64,000 nt of DNA, taken from NCBI RefSeq assembly GCF_013307205.1, contig NZ_CP028940.1, forward strand, positions 1,347,702-1,411,701. Direction: 5' to 3'. Of this stretch, positions 8,549 to 16,821 are shown piece by piece (position 1 is the first letter of the stretch; each line of letters opens with the position of its first letter). The DNA is from Polynucleobacter arcticus (GTDB lineage: Bacteria; Pseudomonadota; Gammaproteobacteria; Burkholderiales; Burkholderiaceae). A program made the translations under genes and the position numbers. Below the pieces are notes generated by a model. That model saw only the letters and a program-made list of their open reading frames with translations. It made no database searches and was not told the origin of the DNA.

Positions 8549-8851
8549 ATGAGACAAGCACATCCACTTTGCGTTCTATTGGTACCACTAATCCTGTTGA
8601 CTGGCTGCGATCGCGATGCCTACACCACTTGGTCCTGTAAAGACGCCAAGGGGGAGAAGTCTTCCATGATTATCAAAAAAGCGCAGATGCAATTTCAGGA
8701 TCGCCAATATGATTACTGCGGAAGCCTTGGCCCTCAGACCTATTTTGACTTGAAGTGTCCGCTTCAGACCCAAGATGCAAGCAACATTTTTACACCCGGC
8801 TCAGGTAAGCTGATCAGCAATACTCAGGAATTTCAGTGCAATGCTCTCTAA
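8549..8851 (+). CDS. Small lipoprotein, unknown function
   Basis: 100 aa with a lipoprotein signal peptide (HPLCVLLVPLILLTGC; lipobox LTGC, Cys20). The mature part has four further cysteines, in TWSCKDA, YDYCGSL, LKCPLQ and EFQCNAL, likely disulfide pairs. This suggests a periplasm-facing, membrane-anchored protein. I do not recognise the family. Its last 11 bases overlap the start of the next gene, so the two are probably translationally coupled, and both follow the rhodanese gene closely. Confidence 0.75.
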   Translation: MRQAHPLCVLLVPLILLTGCDRDAYTTWSCKDAKGEKSSMIIKKAQMQFQDRQYDYCGSLGPQTYFDLKCPLQTQDASNIFTPGSGKLISNTQEFQCNAL

Positions 8852-9077
8852 GCAGAAAAATCCTCTCAGCCCCAAGAAGCTCCTACTCACTAAATGGACG
8901 GCAGTAAATCCGAGCAATAAGCGCAAGCACTTCTTGGTCAGCAAAGTCATTCTTCCAGATCTACCTGAACAGTCGATTGAGTATGTGGAGCTAGAAGCGG
9001 TCTTTGATAAACAAATTCAACTCATCCGTTGGCGCGAGTTAAGTGATAGCTCGATTTGGCTTCAGGGCTGGCTATAA
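8841..9077 (+). CDS. Trp-rich small protein (TIGR02450/DUF2389-like)
   Basis: 78 aa. The N-terminal phrase LLLTKWTAVNPSNKRKHFLV is characteristic of the TIGR02450 tryptophan-rich family, in which a KWTA-x-x-P core is followed by a basic KHF-V strand. The tail has further conserved-looking tryptophans (IRWRELSDSSIWLQGW). Function is unknown for the family. No signal peptide or membrane segment. The gene starts inside the upstream lipoprotein gene and ends one base before a strong terminator. Confidence 0.8.
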   Translation: MLSKQKNPLSPKKLLLTKWTAVNPSNKRKHFLVSKVILPDLPEQSIEYVELEAVFDKQIQLIRWRELSDSSIWLQGWL

Positions 9078-9107
9078 AAAAACCGCCTTGGATTGCAGGC
9101 GGTTTTT
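9078..9107. terminator. Bidirectional intrinsic terminator
   Basis: AAAAACCGCCT (9078-9088) pairs with AGGCGGTTTTT (9097-9107) around an eight-base loop. A-rich and T-rich flanks on both strands make it suitable for both the Trp-rich gene (+) and the phasin-like gene (-). Confidence 0.85.
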
Positions 9108-9146
9108 ACTTACTAAGAAAATGATTTTATTCATTCATTGATTCGT

Positions 9147-9668
9147 TTACTTCTTCTTAGTGTCAGAGCCTTTTCTCAAATGCTCTTCAATATTCTTTTC
9201 TGCAGTGTCCGCTACATGATTCACAATCTTGCGACCCTCTTTAAACATTTTTTGGCCGGTTGTGGACATCTCATGTACCACCTTGGATAACTTATCTGCG
9301 TGACCCGGGATTTTATCCTCCACATCCTCTAACCAGCCTACCAAAGAACTGCGCACTTTTTCTAAATGCTTCTCAGTGCCATCAGCAGCGTCCTCACCCA
9401 AATCCTTCAGAACTGACTTCACTTTCTTTTGATAAACAGTGGCACGTTTTGCGGCTTCTTGTGCAGCTGATTCCTGTAACTCCTTGAGCTTAGTCAGATC
9501 ATTTTTTGCAGCTGACTTCGCACTCTCCATGGCATTTTTCATGCCCCACTGAATCTCCGCAATATGGTGCTCGCTCAGATCTTTAGCGGCATCCAGTAAT
9601 TTATGGGAATAGGCAAATAACTCCCTCGCCTTTTCTTGCTGCCATGCTTGAATGTCTTTCTTATCCAT
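9147..9668 (-). CDS. Phasin-like coiled-coil protein
   Basis: Start chosen at 9668, where AAAGGAGGG precedes the ATG, giving 173 aa; the open frame upstream to 9737 is not supported. The protein is helical, charged and rich in Ala/Lys/Glu, with long amphipathic stretches (AKDLSEHHIAEIQWGMKN, ESAQEAAKRATVYQKKVK, TAEKNIEEHLRKG). Such architecture fits the phasin superfamily that coats polyhydroxyalkanoate granules, and a 3-hydroxybutyrate dehydrogenase gene is present elsewhere in the window. It could equally be a generic apolipophorin-like or surface-active helical protein. Confidence 0.6.
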   Translation of the reverse strand: MDKKDIQAWQQEKARELFAYSHKLLDAAKDLSEHHIAEIQWGMKNAMESAKSAAKNDLTKLKELQESAAQEAAKRATVYQKKVKSVLKDLGEDAADGTEKHLEKVRSSLVGWLEDVEDKIPGHADKLSKVVHEMSTTGQKMFKEGRKIVNHVADTAEKNIEEHLRKGSDTKKK

Positions 9669-9784
9669 TACATCCCTCCTTTGGTTAAATGCGAGCGTTG
9701 AACAATTAAAAAGTAGATACTTCCACTCTATACCCAAATCTGTGACTTGCCAATTCCCCCCTGTGTTGGCATTAAAATTGGGGC

Positions 9785-10174
9785 ATGAGCGAAAGAAAAA
9801 GCCCTTACGAAATCATTGGTGGCGCTATAAAGGTTGATGAATTAGTGGACCGTTTCTACGATTTGATGGCGCTAGAGGAGCCCTTCGTAGATTTACGCGC
9901 TATGCACCCTCAAGACCTTTCAAGCTCTAGAGAGAAGCTCAAACTCTTTTTATCAGGTTGGTTGGGAGGCCCCGATGTCTACTCCCCTCGACATGGGCAC
10001 CCCATGCTACGTGCCCGACACCTCCCTTTCAAGATTGGCCTTCAAGAGCGCAATCAATGGCTGGCCTGTATGTATCGCGCCATGGAAGACTGTGGCATTG
10101 ATGGCCAGATTGGCTCCCAGTTAGAGGAGTCCTTCTTTAATACTGCCGACTGGATGAGAAACCAGCCAAACTAA
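9785..10174 (+). CDS. Group II truncated haemoglobin
   Basis: 129 aa, the usual length. Key features are an N-terminal SPYEIIGGAIKVDELVDRFY, a helix E region LKLFLSGWLGGPDVY, and HPMLRARHLPFKIG with the proximal histidine in the RARHLPF context. The trHbII tryptophan (GW in the G helix region, NQWLACMYRAM) is present. These 2-on-2 globins bind O2 or NO and usually serve in redox or NO detoxification. Divergent from the phasin-like gene with about 115 bases between starts. Confidence 0.9.
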   Translation: MSERKSPYEIIGGAIKVDELVDRFYDLMALEEPFVDLRAMHPQDLSSSREKLKLFLSGWLGGPDVYSPRHGHPMLRARHLPFKIGLQERNQWLACMYRAMEDCGIDGQIGSQLEESFFNTADWMRNQPN

Positions 10175-10200
10175 TCAGGTAAGACGGTTTTATAGAAACC

Positions 10201-11418
10201 CTAGAGGGATTGGGCGCAAGCAAACCCACTGGCCCAAGCCCACTGGAAATTATGGCCGCCAAGATGTCCAGTGACATCAACACATTCACCAATAAAAAAG
10301 AGTCCAGGGTGATTGCGAGCCATCATGGTTTGGCTATCCAACTCTTTGGTATCTACACCACCCAACATCACTTCAGCCTTCTTCCAACCCAAGGTTCCTG
10401 CCGGCTTAACCGACCAGTTGGTAATTAGTTCTTTGAGGGCCTGACGATCCTTTTTAGAGACCTCAGCCCATTTTTTACCTAATAAATTCTTCTGCTCCGC
10501 AAATGCTTTAGCAAGACGTAAAGGCATTACGGAGGCTAATATGTTTTCGGTCAGCTTTAGGCGATTGTCTTCGTTATTGAAAAGCTCATCACAACTAAAG
10601 CGTCCATTGGCCTCGACTGCGCCAAGCCAATCAATATGAATAGCCTCGCCCTCAATCCAATAACTACTGGCCTGCAATACGCCCGGCCCTGACAAGCCTT
10701 TATGTGTAAGCAATAAATCCTCATTAAAGCGGGAGGCGCCATAACGGTGACCTTTAGATCCAGCAGCAATCCGAACCGGTAGGCTGAGACCAGATAACTC
10801 CGTCAGATTATCAAACTCACCAGATGTAAATGAGAGCGGTACCAGTGCGGGGCGTGGGTCTATGATCTTCAAACCAAACTGCTTAGCAATATCTAGCGAG
10901 TAAGCTGTAGCACCAATTGCGGGGACTGGTAAGCCTCCTGTTGCCATGACCAGCGACTTTGCTCGCTCGGTACCAGTAGAAGTTGTCACCAGCCACTCAC
11001 CCCCTTGATTCGAGATGGAGTTTGCAGTTACCGGATAGCGAATATCAACATTACCTTTGGCGCACTCTTGGAGCAACATCTCGATAATTTGCTTAGCCGA
11101 GTCATCACAGAATAGTTGTCCCTGATGTTTCTCATGATAGGCGATACGATAAGACTGCACTAGCTTGATAAATTCTTTTGCAGGATAGCGCGCTAAGGCG
11201 CTCTTTACAAAATGGGAGTTGAGGGAGAGGAAGTTAGCTGGACTACTATGCAGATTGGTAAAGTTGCATCTGCCGCCACCGCTAATACGAATTTTTTCAC
11301 ATAAGATATCAGCGTGGTCTATCACCAATACTTTTTTACCTAACTGACCAGCAACGCCAGCACAAAATAGTCCAGCTGCCCCGCCACCAATCACAATGGC
11401 ATCCCATGTTTTACTCAT
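10201..11418 (-). CDS. BaiN/HI0933-like FAD-dependent oxidoreductase
   Basis: 405 aa. The N-terminal FAD-binding motif VIGGGAAGLFCAGVAG is followed by ISGGGRCNFTN, the signature of the HI0933/BaiN/YhiN family. The central ATGGLPVPAIGATAYSLDIA and the C-terminal FFIGECVDVTGHLGGHNFQ complete the family pattern. The biochemical role of most members is unknown; BaiN itself reduces unsaturated bile-acid intermediates. It follows the ion-channel gene by three bases, suggesting co-transcription with 11422-11937. Confidence 0.85.
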   Translation of the reverse strand: MSKTWDAIVIGGGAAGLFCAGVAGQLGKKVLVIDHADILCEKIRISGGGRCNFTNLHSSPANFLSLNSHFVKSALARYPAKEFIKLVQSYRIAYHEKHQGQLFCDDSAKQIIEMLLQECAKGNVDIRYPVTANSISNQGGEWLVTTSTGTERAKSLVMATGGLPVPAIGATAYSLDIAKQFGLKIIDPRPALVPLSFTSGEFDNLTELSGLSLPVRIAAGSKGHRYGASRFNEDLLLTHKGLSGPGVLQASSYWIEGEAIHIDWLGAVEANGRFSCDELFNNEDNRLKLTENILASVMPLRLAKAFAEQKNLLGKKWAEVSKKDRQALKELITNWSVKPAGTLGWKKAEVMLGGVDTKELDSQTMMARNHPGLFFIGECVDVTGHLGGHNFQWAWASGFACAQSL

Positions 11419-11421
11419 GAT

Positions 11422-11937
11422 TTACTTAAATCGCTCGATGACTTCAGGGGGCAATTTGAGTTTTTGCATATGCAAACGGGTATAGGCTTGACGAAAATTT
11501 CTGGTCATCGAGATCATGACTGATGCCGTCCAAGCAAAAGCAAACATCCCTGAAAAAGCAATCATGATGGCCAACATCTTCCAGCCACTAGGCAGGAGGT
11601 CATCCATAAAGCCCATTGCCGTATAAGTGCTACCGCTAAATAAAATGCTTTCACCTAAATTCGGCAATAAATTAAACGCTCGTAAAGCGATACCCCAAAG
11701 GATGATCTCAAAGATATGGATAAGAAATAAACATAGCACGCTGACATAAAACACGATTGCTACTGAGGAGTATCGATGCTCCGATAGGTATAAAAATGAC
11801 TTCACCTCGAAGCGTTTAGCAATTTGGAGCAATGCCACGCCATGCACTAGCATCACGACCAGCAGCATGGCAATGCCAAACAAGTACGCCGGTAAATCTA
11901 GTTCGGTAGTTAGGGTTACGTAATTTGAAATAGTCAT
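11422..11937 (-). CDS. Small ion-channel-like membrane protein
   Basis: 171 aa with three hydrophobic segments: about 18-40 (FGIAMLLVVMLVHGVALL), 60-85 (FYVSVLCLFLIHIFEIILWG) and 120-143 (MLAIMIAFSGMFAFAWTAS). Between the second and third is a pore-loop-like stretch (ILFSGSTYTAMGF, about 99-111) in the place of a K+ filter. The layout resembles the two-helix ion-channel (Ion_trans_2) families. However, the filter lacks the TVGYG consensus, so ion selectivity is uncertain. The C-terminus is basic and cytosolic. Confidence 0.65.
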   Translation of the reverse strand: MTISNYVTLTTELDLPAYLFGIAMLLVVMLVHGVALLQIAKRFEVKSFLYLSEHRYSSVAIVFYVSVLCLFLIHIFEIILWGIALRAFNLLPNLGESILFSGSTYTAMGFMDDLLPSGWKMLAIMIAFSGMFAFAWTASVMISMTRNFRQAYTRLHMQKLKLPPEVIERFK

Positions 11938-11979
11938 AGTGTCTTCGAGCTCATTTTACAGGTCTCCCAGCCAAAACCT

Positions 11980-12837
11980 TTAGGCCAATTGATACCATTT
12001 GTTGATAACGGCCCATGCTTCTTCAGCGGTTTCTACAAAGTGAATCAAGTCCATATCCGCTTGCTCAATGACGCCATGTTCCAGCATCTTTTTGAAATTA
12101 ATGACTTCACACCAAAAATCCTGGCCCACCAAGATGACCGGAAAGCGGATAGCTTTCTTAGTCTGCATTAAGGTCAGCACCTCAAAGAGCTCATCAAAGG
12201 ATCCAAAGCCGCCTGGATAGGCCAAAATTGCCCTCGCCCTGAGCATGAAGTGCATTTTACGAAGAGCGAAGTAATGAAAGCGGAAACTCAGCCCCGCCGT
12301 GAGGTAAGGGTTGGGATACTGCTCCTTAGGTAAGCTGATATTAAAACCAATGGACTTATCCCCCGCCTCAAATGCGCCACGATTCACTGCCTCCATAATT
12401 CCAGGGCCGCCACCAGTGGCGATATGGAGTTTATTTCGATCTTCTTTTTGAGTGGCGTTATAGTTCGCAACTAATGTCCCGAACTCACGAGCAGAGTCAT
12501 AGTACTTCGAGTGCAGCAAGGCTCTATCAGCTTGAGCAACTGCCTGCGGAGTTTTTGCAACCCGCCTCATCTCCTGAGCTACTTCGGAACTCACAAATCG
12601 TGTTGAACCAAATACAGTAATCGTGTGCTCAATGCCGCGCTCATGAAGGAGGATTTCTGGCTTTAACAGCTCCAATTGAAAGCGCAGACCCAGCGTTTCG
12701 CGGCGAGCTAAAAAAGCTTCGTCCTCAAAGGCAAACTTATAGGAATCTGCGGAATTATCCTCAGCCATTTGATTGTGGTGTAGATTCAGAAAATCGGTAA
12801 TGGTTTGAGAATTATTTACAGGCAACTTGGAACTCAT
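11980..12837 (-). CDS. LOG-family Rossmann protein (TIGR00730-like)
   Basis: 285 aa. The two family signatures are clear: GGGPGIMEAVNRGAFEAG (about 142-159) and PGGFGSFDELFEVLTLMQ (about 208-225). LOG proteins cleave nucleoside monophosphates to base and ribose-5-phosphate; YgdH/PpnN-type members do this for purine nucleotides, plant homologues activate cytokinins. An extra N-terminal region of about 90 residues precedes the core, making this longer than the 190-aa short LOGs. Cytosolic. Confidence 0.85.
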   Translation of the reverse strand: MSSKLPVNNSQTITDFLNLHHNQMAEDNSADSYKFAFEDEAFLARRETLGLRFQLELLKPEILLHERGIEHTITVFGSTRFVSSEVAQEMRRVAKTPQAVAQADRALLHSKYYDSAREFGTLVANYNATQKEDRNKLHIATGGGPGIMEAVNRGAFEAGDKSIGFNISLPKEQYPNPYLTAGLSFRFHYFALRKMHFMLRARAILAYPGGFGSFDELFEVLTLMQTKKAIRFPVILVGQDFWCEVINFKKMLEHGVIEQADMDLIHFVETAEEAWAVINKWYQLA

Positions 12838-12991
12838 GTTACAACCCTTAAAAATAGCGGCTCATCTTTAGCCAGATCAGTATTACTACCTAGAATATTG
12901 CATTAATTGAGGATCTAGGGCTTATTTGGATTTACCACACGTCTTTCAGGCATTAATATTAGAAGATATTAACCAAACTAGAGGAAAAGCA

Positions 12992-13201
12992 ATGAGCAAT
13001 CGTTCGATCATCATTATGGTACTGGTATTAATCGGTGCCTCAACCTACCTACTCTTCAAAAGCGATGGTGGCATTGATATGGGCGGTGAGAAGCATGGTG
13101 CTGAAGCTGCTCACATGGAAGATGCTAGAAAAGAGGCGCCTGCGGCTCCTACAGCGGCCCCTGCTACACCAGCAGCGCCTGCGGCTGATACAAAGAAATA
13201 A
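12992..13201 (+). CDS. Small membrane-anchored Ala/Pro-rich protein
   Basis: 69 aa from the ATG at 12992, which has AGAGGAAA upstream; the longer frame from 12926 is not supported. An N-terminal hydrophobic segment (SIIIMVLVLIGASTYLLF) is followed by a short charged region and an Ala/Pro repeat tail (EAPAAPTAAPATPAAPAAD). It probably sits in the inner membrane with the tail outside. No family recognised. It is divergent from the LOG gene and ends just before a strong terminator, so it is a monocistronic unit. Confidence 0.7.
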   Translation: MSNRSIIIMVLVLIGASTYLLFKSDGGIDMGGEKHGAEAAHMEDARKEAPAAPTAAPATPAAPAADTKK

Positions 13202-13221
13202 TTCTCTTTTAGAGAAAAACC

Positions 13222-13247
13222 AACCGCGGTTCGCCGCGGTTTTTTTA
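13222..13247 (+). terminator. Intrinsic terminator with TTCG tetraloop
   Basis: AACCGCGG (13222-13229), loop TTCG, CCGCGGTT (13234-13241), then six more T residues to 13247. A textbook rho-independent terminator for the small membrane protein gene. Confidence 0.95.
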
Positions 13248-13329
13248 TGTCTCAGTTTCTAGCTCACGTTATGAACATCCTATTGCAATCAGATGGCTCT
13301 GTTGCTCTTATTAGAGCGATACTGTTGAG

Positions 13330-14211
13330 ATGATTGCCCCAAAAAAACTCGAGTCACTGGAATTAATTCATCGCCTCAAGCGAGTCCCTTCAGAACACAA
13401 AGGGAGCGCCGGCAAAGTATTGATCATTGGTGGTGCGCCTGGGATGTCCGGAGCCTTACTATTGGCAGGCAATGCCGCACTCCATCTTGGTGCTGGCTGG
13501 ACCATCCTGGAAATGCTCGACCCGACAACTGCGCATGCCATCCCCGAACAAGCTGAGCTGATGGTGCGCCTGGCCAGCTTTAACGCCCAAGAACAACTAC
13601 AAAACACCACCCCAGATTTGATCGCGATAGGTCCAGGACTAGGATTTTCTGATCTTGCAAGAGATTGGCTGACTACTATATTGCGCCGCCCCAATATCCC
13701 GCTGGTACTGGATGCAGATGCCCTGAACTTAATAGCAGATAACCCTGAATTTCTGGATCTTCTAAAGCAACGCAATCGAGAGTACCCAGGTATGAGCGTG
13801 CTGACACCGCACCCTGGGGAAGCTGCACATCTTCTGAATACCAGCGCAGCAGTAGTGCAAGAAGATCGGCTTGCTGCTTTGTCTAACTTAGTCAAACTCA
13901 CTGACTCTATTGTTGTTCTCAAGGGTCAGCACACCCTGCTAGCCTCACCGACACATTCAGCCGTTCAGTGTGAACAAGGCAATCCTGGTATGGCAGTCGG
14001 CGGAATGGGCGATGCCTTAACTGGCAGTATTGCCGCAATTGCTGCCCAAGGCATACGTCACAACATTAGCCTTTGGGAGGCTAGCTGTATTGGAGTGCAA
14101 CTACATGCCAGCGCAGCAGATAGTTTGGTCGCCCAACAAGTAGGTCCAATTGGACTCACTCCTACCGAGGTCATTTTTGAGATGCGAAGTCTGCTAAATA
14201 AACTGTTATAA
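13330..14211 (+). CDS. nnrD: ADP-dependent NAD(P)H-hydrate dehydratase (single-domain NnrD)
   Basis: 293 aa, the carbohydrate-kinase-like domain alone, without the NnrE epimerase domain fused in E. coli. Diagnostic stretches are KVLIIGGAPGMSGALLLAG, LVLDADALNLIA, SVLTPHPGEAAHLL and GNPGMAVGGMGDALTG, which hold the ADP- and substrate-binding residues. The enzyme repairs the damaged cofactor NAD(P)HX in the cytosol using ADP. The epimerase partner must be encoded elsewhere. The DMT transporter gene starts six bases after its stop. Confidence 0.9.
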   Translation: MIAPKKLESLELIHRLKRVPSEHKGSAGKVLIIGGAPGMSGALLLAGNAALHLGAGWTILEMLDPTTAHAIPEQAELMVRLASFNAQEQLQNTTPDLIAIGPGLGFSDLARDWLTTILRRPNIPLVLDADALNLIADNPEFLDLLKQRNREYPGMSVLTPHPGEAAHLLNTSAAVVQEDRLAALSNLVKLTDSIVVLKGQHTLLASPTHSAVQCEQGNPGMAVGGMGDALTGSIAAIAAQGIRHNISLWEASCIGVQLHASAADSLVAQQVGPIGLTPTEVIFEMRSLLNKLL

Positions 14212-14217
14212 AGCAGC

Positions 14218-15165
14218 ATGCAGTCAGCCAGCGGAATTCTTCTTCATCGCCGTTACGTATACGGTCTCTTGATGGCCGGTCTAGGCTCTGTCCTATTTTC
14301 TGGTAAAGCGATTCTAGTCAAGCTCGCATTTACCTATGGCGCTAATGCAGAAACACTCATTGCCCTGCGAATGCTAATGGCTCTCCCCCTCTTTTGGGGA
14401 ATCTATTGGTGGCAGGCGCGTAAGCAAAGTATGAGTCCACTAACGAACTTAGATCGCGTAAAAGTCTTTGCTCTTGGCTTTATGGGCTACTTCTTATCAA
14501 GCTATCTAGATTTTTTAGGGTTGCAATACATTTCTGTTGGACTTGAACGCATTGTTCTTTATCTCACTCCAACTATCGTGCTGTTGATCTCTTTTTTTGT
14601 TTTAAATAAATCCATTAGTCGCCTGCAGTGGTATGCCCTGATAGTGGGCTATCTTGGTGTAATCGTGGTATTTTTTCAAGATGCCCATTCGACAGGATCA
14701 CTAGCATTGCTCGGCATGCTGCTGGTGTTTGCCAGTGCGTGCTCATACGCAATCTATATGATTGGCGCCGGTGAAATGGTAAGAAGAGTGGGAAGTGTCC
14801 GCTTAGTGGTGTATGCCAGCTCAGCATCTGCGTTACTGAGTGTGATTCAAATTTTGATTTACGATCCTGCAGCTGTTTTCGTGCAGGTTTACCAAATCTA
14901 CTGGCTCAGCTTGCTCAATGCCAGTCTATGTACCGTCATTCCGATGTTATTAATTATGATTGCGATTAATCGCATAGGTTCACCACTAGTTGCTCAAGCT
15001 GGAATTCTAGGCCCAGTCTCTACGCTATTCATGGGCTGGATAGTTTTGTCTGAACCGATTACCTGGATACAGATTAGTGGGATGGGGCTGGTCATTGGGG
15101 CGATGTGGCTGCTAGTCCGTAATGATGCGCCTAATATGCAGAAGGAATCTGAGCCTTTGAATTAA
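14218..15165 (+). CDS. DMT-superfamily (EamA) transporter
   Basis: 315 aa with about ten hydrophobic helices in two EamA halves (about 15-150 and 165-305). Typical features are the small-residue-rich start GLGSVLFSGKAILVKLA and the second-half phrase ISGMGLVIGAMWLL. Inner-membrane export of metabolites such as amino acids is the usual role; substrate unknown. It is close-coupled to nnrD (6-base gap) but a functional link is not obvious. A hairpin follows immediately. Confidence 0.85.
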   Translation: MQSASGILLHRRYVYGLLMAGLGSVLFSGKAILVKLAFTYGANAETLIALRMLMALPLFWGIYWWQARKQSMSPLTNLDRVKVFALGFMGYFLSSYLDFLGLQYISVGLERIVLYLTPTIVLLISFFVLNKSISRLQWYALIVGYLGVIVVFFQDAHSTGSLALLGMLLVFASACSYAIYMIGAGEMVRRVGSVRLVVYASSASALLSVIQILIYDPAAVFVQVYQIYWLSLLNASLCTVIPMLLIMIAINRIGSPLVAQAGILGPVSTLFMGWIVLSEPITWIQISGMGLVIGAMWLLVRNDAPNMQKESEPLN

Positions 15166-15190
15166 TGAACTCAGCAAGACGCTGAGTTCA
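15166..15190. terminator. Ten-bp hairpin between convergent genes
   Basis: TGAACTCAGC (15166-15175) pairs perfectly with GCTGAGTTCA (15181-15190) around a five-base loop. It starts at the base after the transporter's stop codon and lies between convergent genes. No T-tract follows on either strand, so its efficiency as a terminator is uncertain. Confidence 0.55.
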
Positions 15191-15201
15191 TCACTAACAA
15201 T

Positions 15202-15459
15202 TTACTGCTGTGTTGCTGGCTCTTTGCTTGCTGTCTCTTGGACTGCTTTGGCTTTCTTCTGGGATTTCTTCTTCGCTTTTTTCTCCGCCTTTTTATTCTT
15301 CTTGGCTTTTTTCTTTGACTTAGTGTCGGCTGATTTTTCAGCTTGGCTTACTGGCGCACTTGCCGGTAGCGGATCAGCAGCGATCACTGCAATCGGCGAT
15401 AAACCAATAGCAGCAGAAATCAGGGCAGTAACACTGAGTTTTACAAAGCGAGAAGGCAT
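15202..15459 (-). CDS. Exported Lys-rich small protein
   Basis: 85 aa with a signal peptide (KLSVTALISAAIGLSPIAVIAA, cleavage near residue 28). The mature part is strongly basic: about residues 47-72 are nearly all Lys and Ala (SKKKAKKNKKAEKKAKKKSQ). It should be an unstructured cationic periplasmic or secreted peptide. No family recognised. It might bind acidic polymers such as LPS, teichoic-like sugars or nucleic acid, but that is inference. Monocistronic between two hairpins. Confidence 0.7.
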   Translation of the reverse strand: MPSRFVKLSVTALISAAIGLSPIAVIAADPLPASAPVSQAEKSADTKSKKKAKKNKKAEKKAKKKSQKKAKAVQETASKEPATQQ

Positions 15460-15520
15460 TAAGAATTCCTCAAAATTTTTATAGGCAATTTAATAATACC
15501 CAACAAAGTTGTGAAGGCAA

Positions 15521-15549
15521 TAAAAAAGCCGTCCTAAGACGGCCTTTTA
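15521..15549. terminator. Intrinsic terminator
   Basis: GCCGTC (15528-15533), loop CTAA, GACGGC (15538-15543), flanked by an A-run on the left and CTTTTATTT on the right. It can terminate the minus-strand aminotransferase gene, which ends at 15570, as its minus-strand 3' flank is TTTTTTA. Confidence 0.8.
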
Positions 15550-15569
15550 TTTGAGCTCAAGAATACTGC

Positions 15570-16718
15570 TTAAGCTAGTTGCGCCTCAGCTTCAGTAATC
15601 TTTTCTAGTGCTGCCTCAAGGTGGCCAACAGTACGATCAATATGAGCCAACTTCTCTAGACCAAACAATCCAATTCTGAAAGTACGGAAGTCTGGGCGCT
15701 CATCGCACTGCAATGGCACGCCAGCAGCAGTTTGCAAGCCCAGGGCAATAAACTTTTTACCAGACTGAATATCCGGATCCTTGGTGTAACTCACTACTAC
15801 GCCTGGAGCCTGAAACCCTTTAGCTGCGACTGAATGGTAACCAAGAGACACCAACAAGGCGCGAACCTTATCACCCAACTCTTGTTGCTTGGCTTTGAGT
15901 GATGCAAAACCGAGAGCCTGAGTTTCTTTCATCACATTACGCAAGATTTTCAGGGCATCCGTTGGCATGGTGGTGTGATAAACGTGGCCACCTTTTTCAT
16001 AGGTTTCCACAATTTGGAGCCACCTCTTGAGATCAATGGAGAAGCTACTACTTTGGGTAGATTCAATACGCTCTCGCGCTCTATCTCCCATGGCGATCAT
16101 GGCGCAACAAGGTGAACTGCTCCACCCTTTTTGCGGGGCTGTAATCAAAACATCGACATTACATGCCTTCATGTCTACCCACATTGCACCAGAAGCAATG
16201 CAATCGAGCACAAATAAACCATTCACTGAGCGAACGGCTTCACCTACCGCTTTGAGGTAACCATCCGGCAAAATAATACCGGCAGAGGTTTCTACGTGGG
16301 GAGCAAAAACCACTGCTGGCTTTTCTTGTTTGATGAGCGCTACTACTTCTTCGATCGGTGCTGGTGCAAAAACACCTTGTACAGAATCTTCTAACTGCTT
16401 ACCCTTGAGAACGGTAATGTCCTGGGTGATATTGGCTAAATCAAAAATCTGAGTCCAGCGATAACTAAAGTAGCCATTACGCAATACGAGGCACTTTTCA
16501 TTATTGGCAAATTGACGGGCTACTGCCTCCATGCCATAAGTACCGCTACCAGGGACGATCACTGCAGAACTTGCGTTATAGGCATCTTTCAAAACACTAG
16601 AGATGTCGACGATGACTTTTTTAAACTCTTCAGACATGTGATTGAGTGAGCGATCGGTATAAACAACCGAAAACTCTAACAAACCATCTGGATCAACATT
16701 CGGGAGTAAGCCTGGCAT
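15570..16718 (-). CDS. Class V aminotransferase (alanine-glyoxylate/serine-pyruvate type)
   Basis: 382 aa. PLP-binding features are GSGTYGMEAVARQF (phosphate loop, about 57-70), the Asp of FVLDCIASGAMW (Asp172, pairs with the pyridine N) and the Schiff-base lysine in TAPQKGWSSSP (Lys197). The C-terminal RIGLFG segment carries the substrate-carboxylate arginine. The family includes alanine-glyoxylate, serine-glyoxylate and 2-aminoethylphosphonate-pyruvate aminotransferases; a phosphonate transporter lies far away at 61-64 kb, but nothing ties the two. Monocistronic with its own terminator. Confidence 0.8.
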   Translation of the reverse strand: MPGLLPNVDPDGLLEFSVVYTDRSLNHMSEEFKKVIVDISSVLKDAYNASSAVIVPGSGTYGMEAVARQFANNEKCLVLRNGYFSYRWTQIFDLANITQDITVLKGKQLEDSVQGVFAPAPIEEVVALIKQEKPAVVFAPHVETSAGIILPDGYLKAVGEAVRSVNGLFVLDCIASGAMWVDMKACNVDVLITAPQKGWSSSPCCAMIAMGDRARERIESTQSSSFSIDLKRWLQIVETYEKGGHVYHTTMPTDALKILRNVMKETQALGFASLKAKQQELGDKVRALLVSLGYHSVAAKGFQAPGVVVSYTKDPDIQSGKKFIALGLQTAAGVPLQCDERPDFRTFRIGLFGLEKLAHIDRTVGHLEAALEKITEAEAQLA

Positions 16719-16821
16719 AGTAATTTCCTAGAAAATCGTGTGATTAGCTCTAAATGATACTGATTTAGGGCTGCAGAGGTACTCAGACGCTAAAAAAGGG
16801 GTTTTAAGCTAATTAGAGGGG

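Noticed and set aside
13368..13922. 184-aa open frame antisense to nnrD.
   Set aside because: nnrD is well supported with family motifs; the antisense frame is Ser/Arg-rich and has no recognisable domain or start signal.
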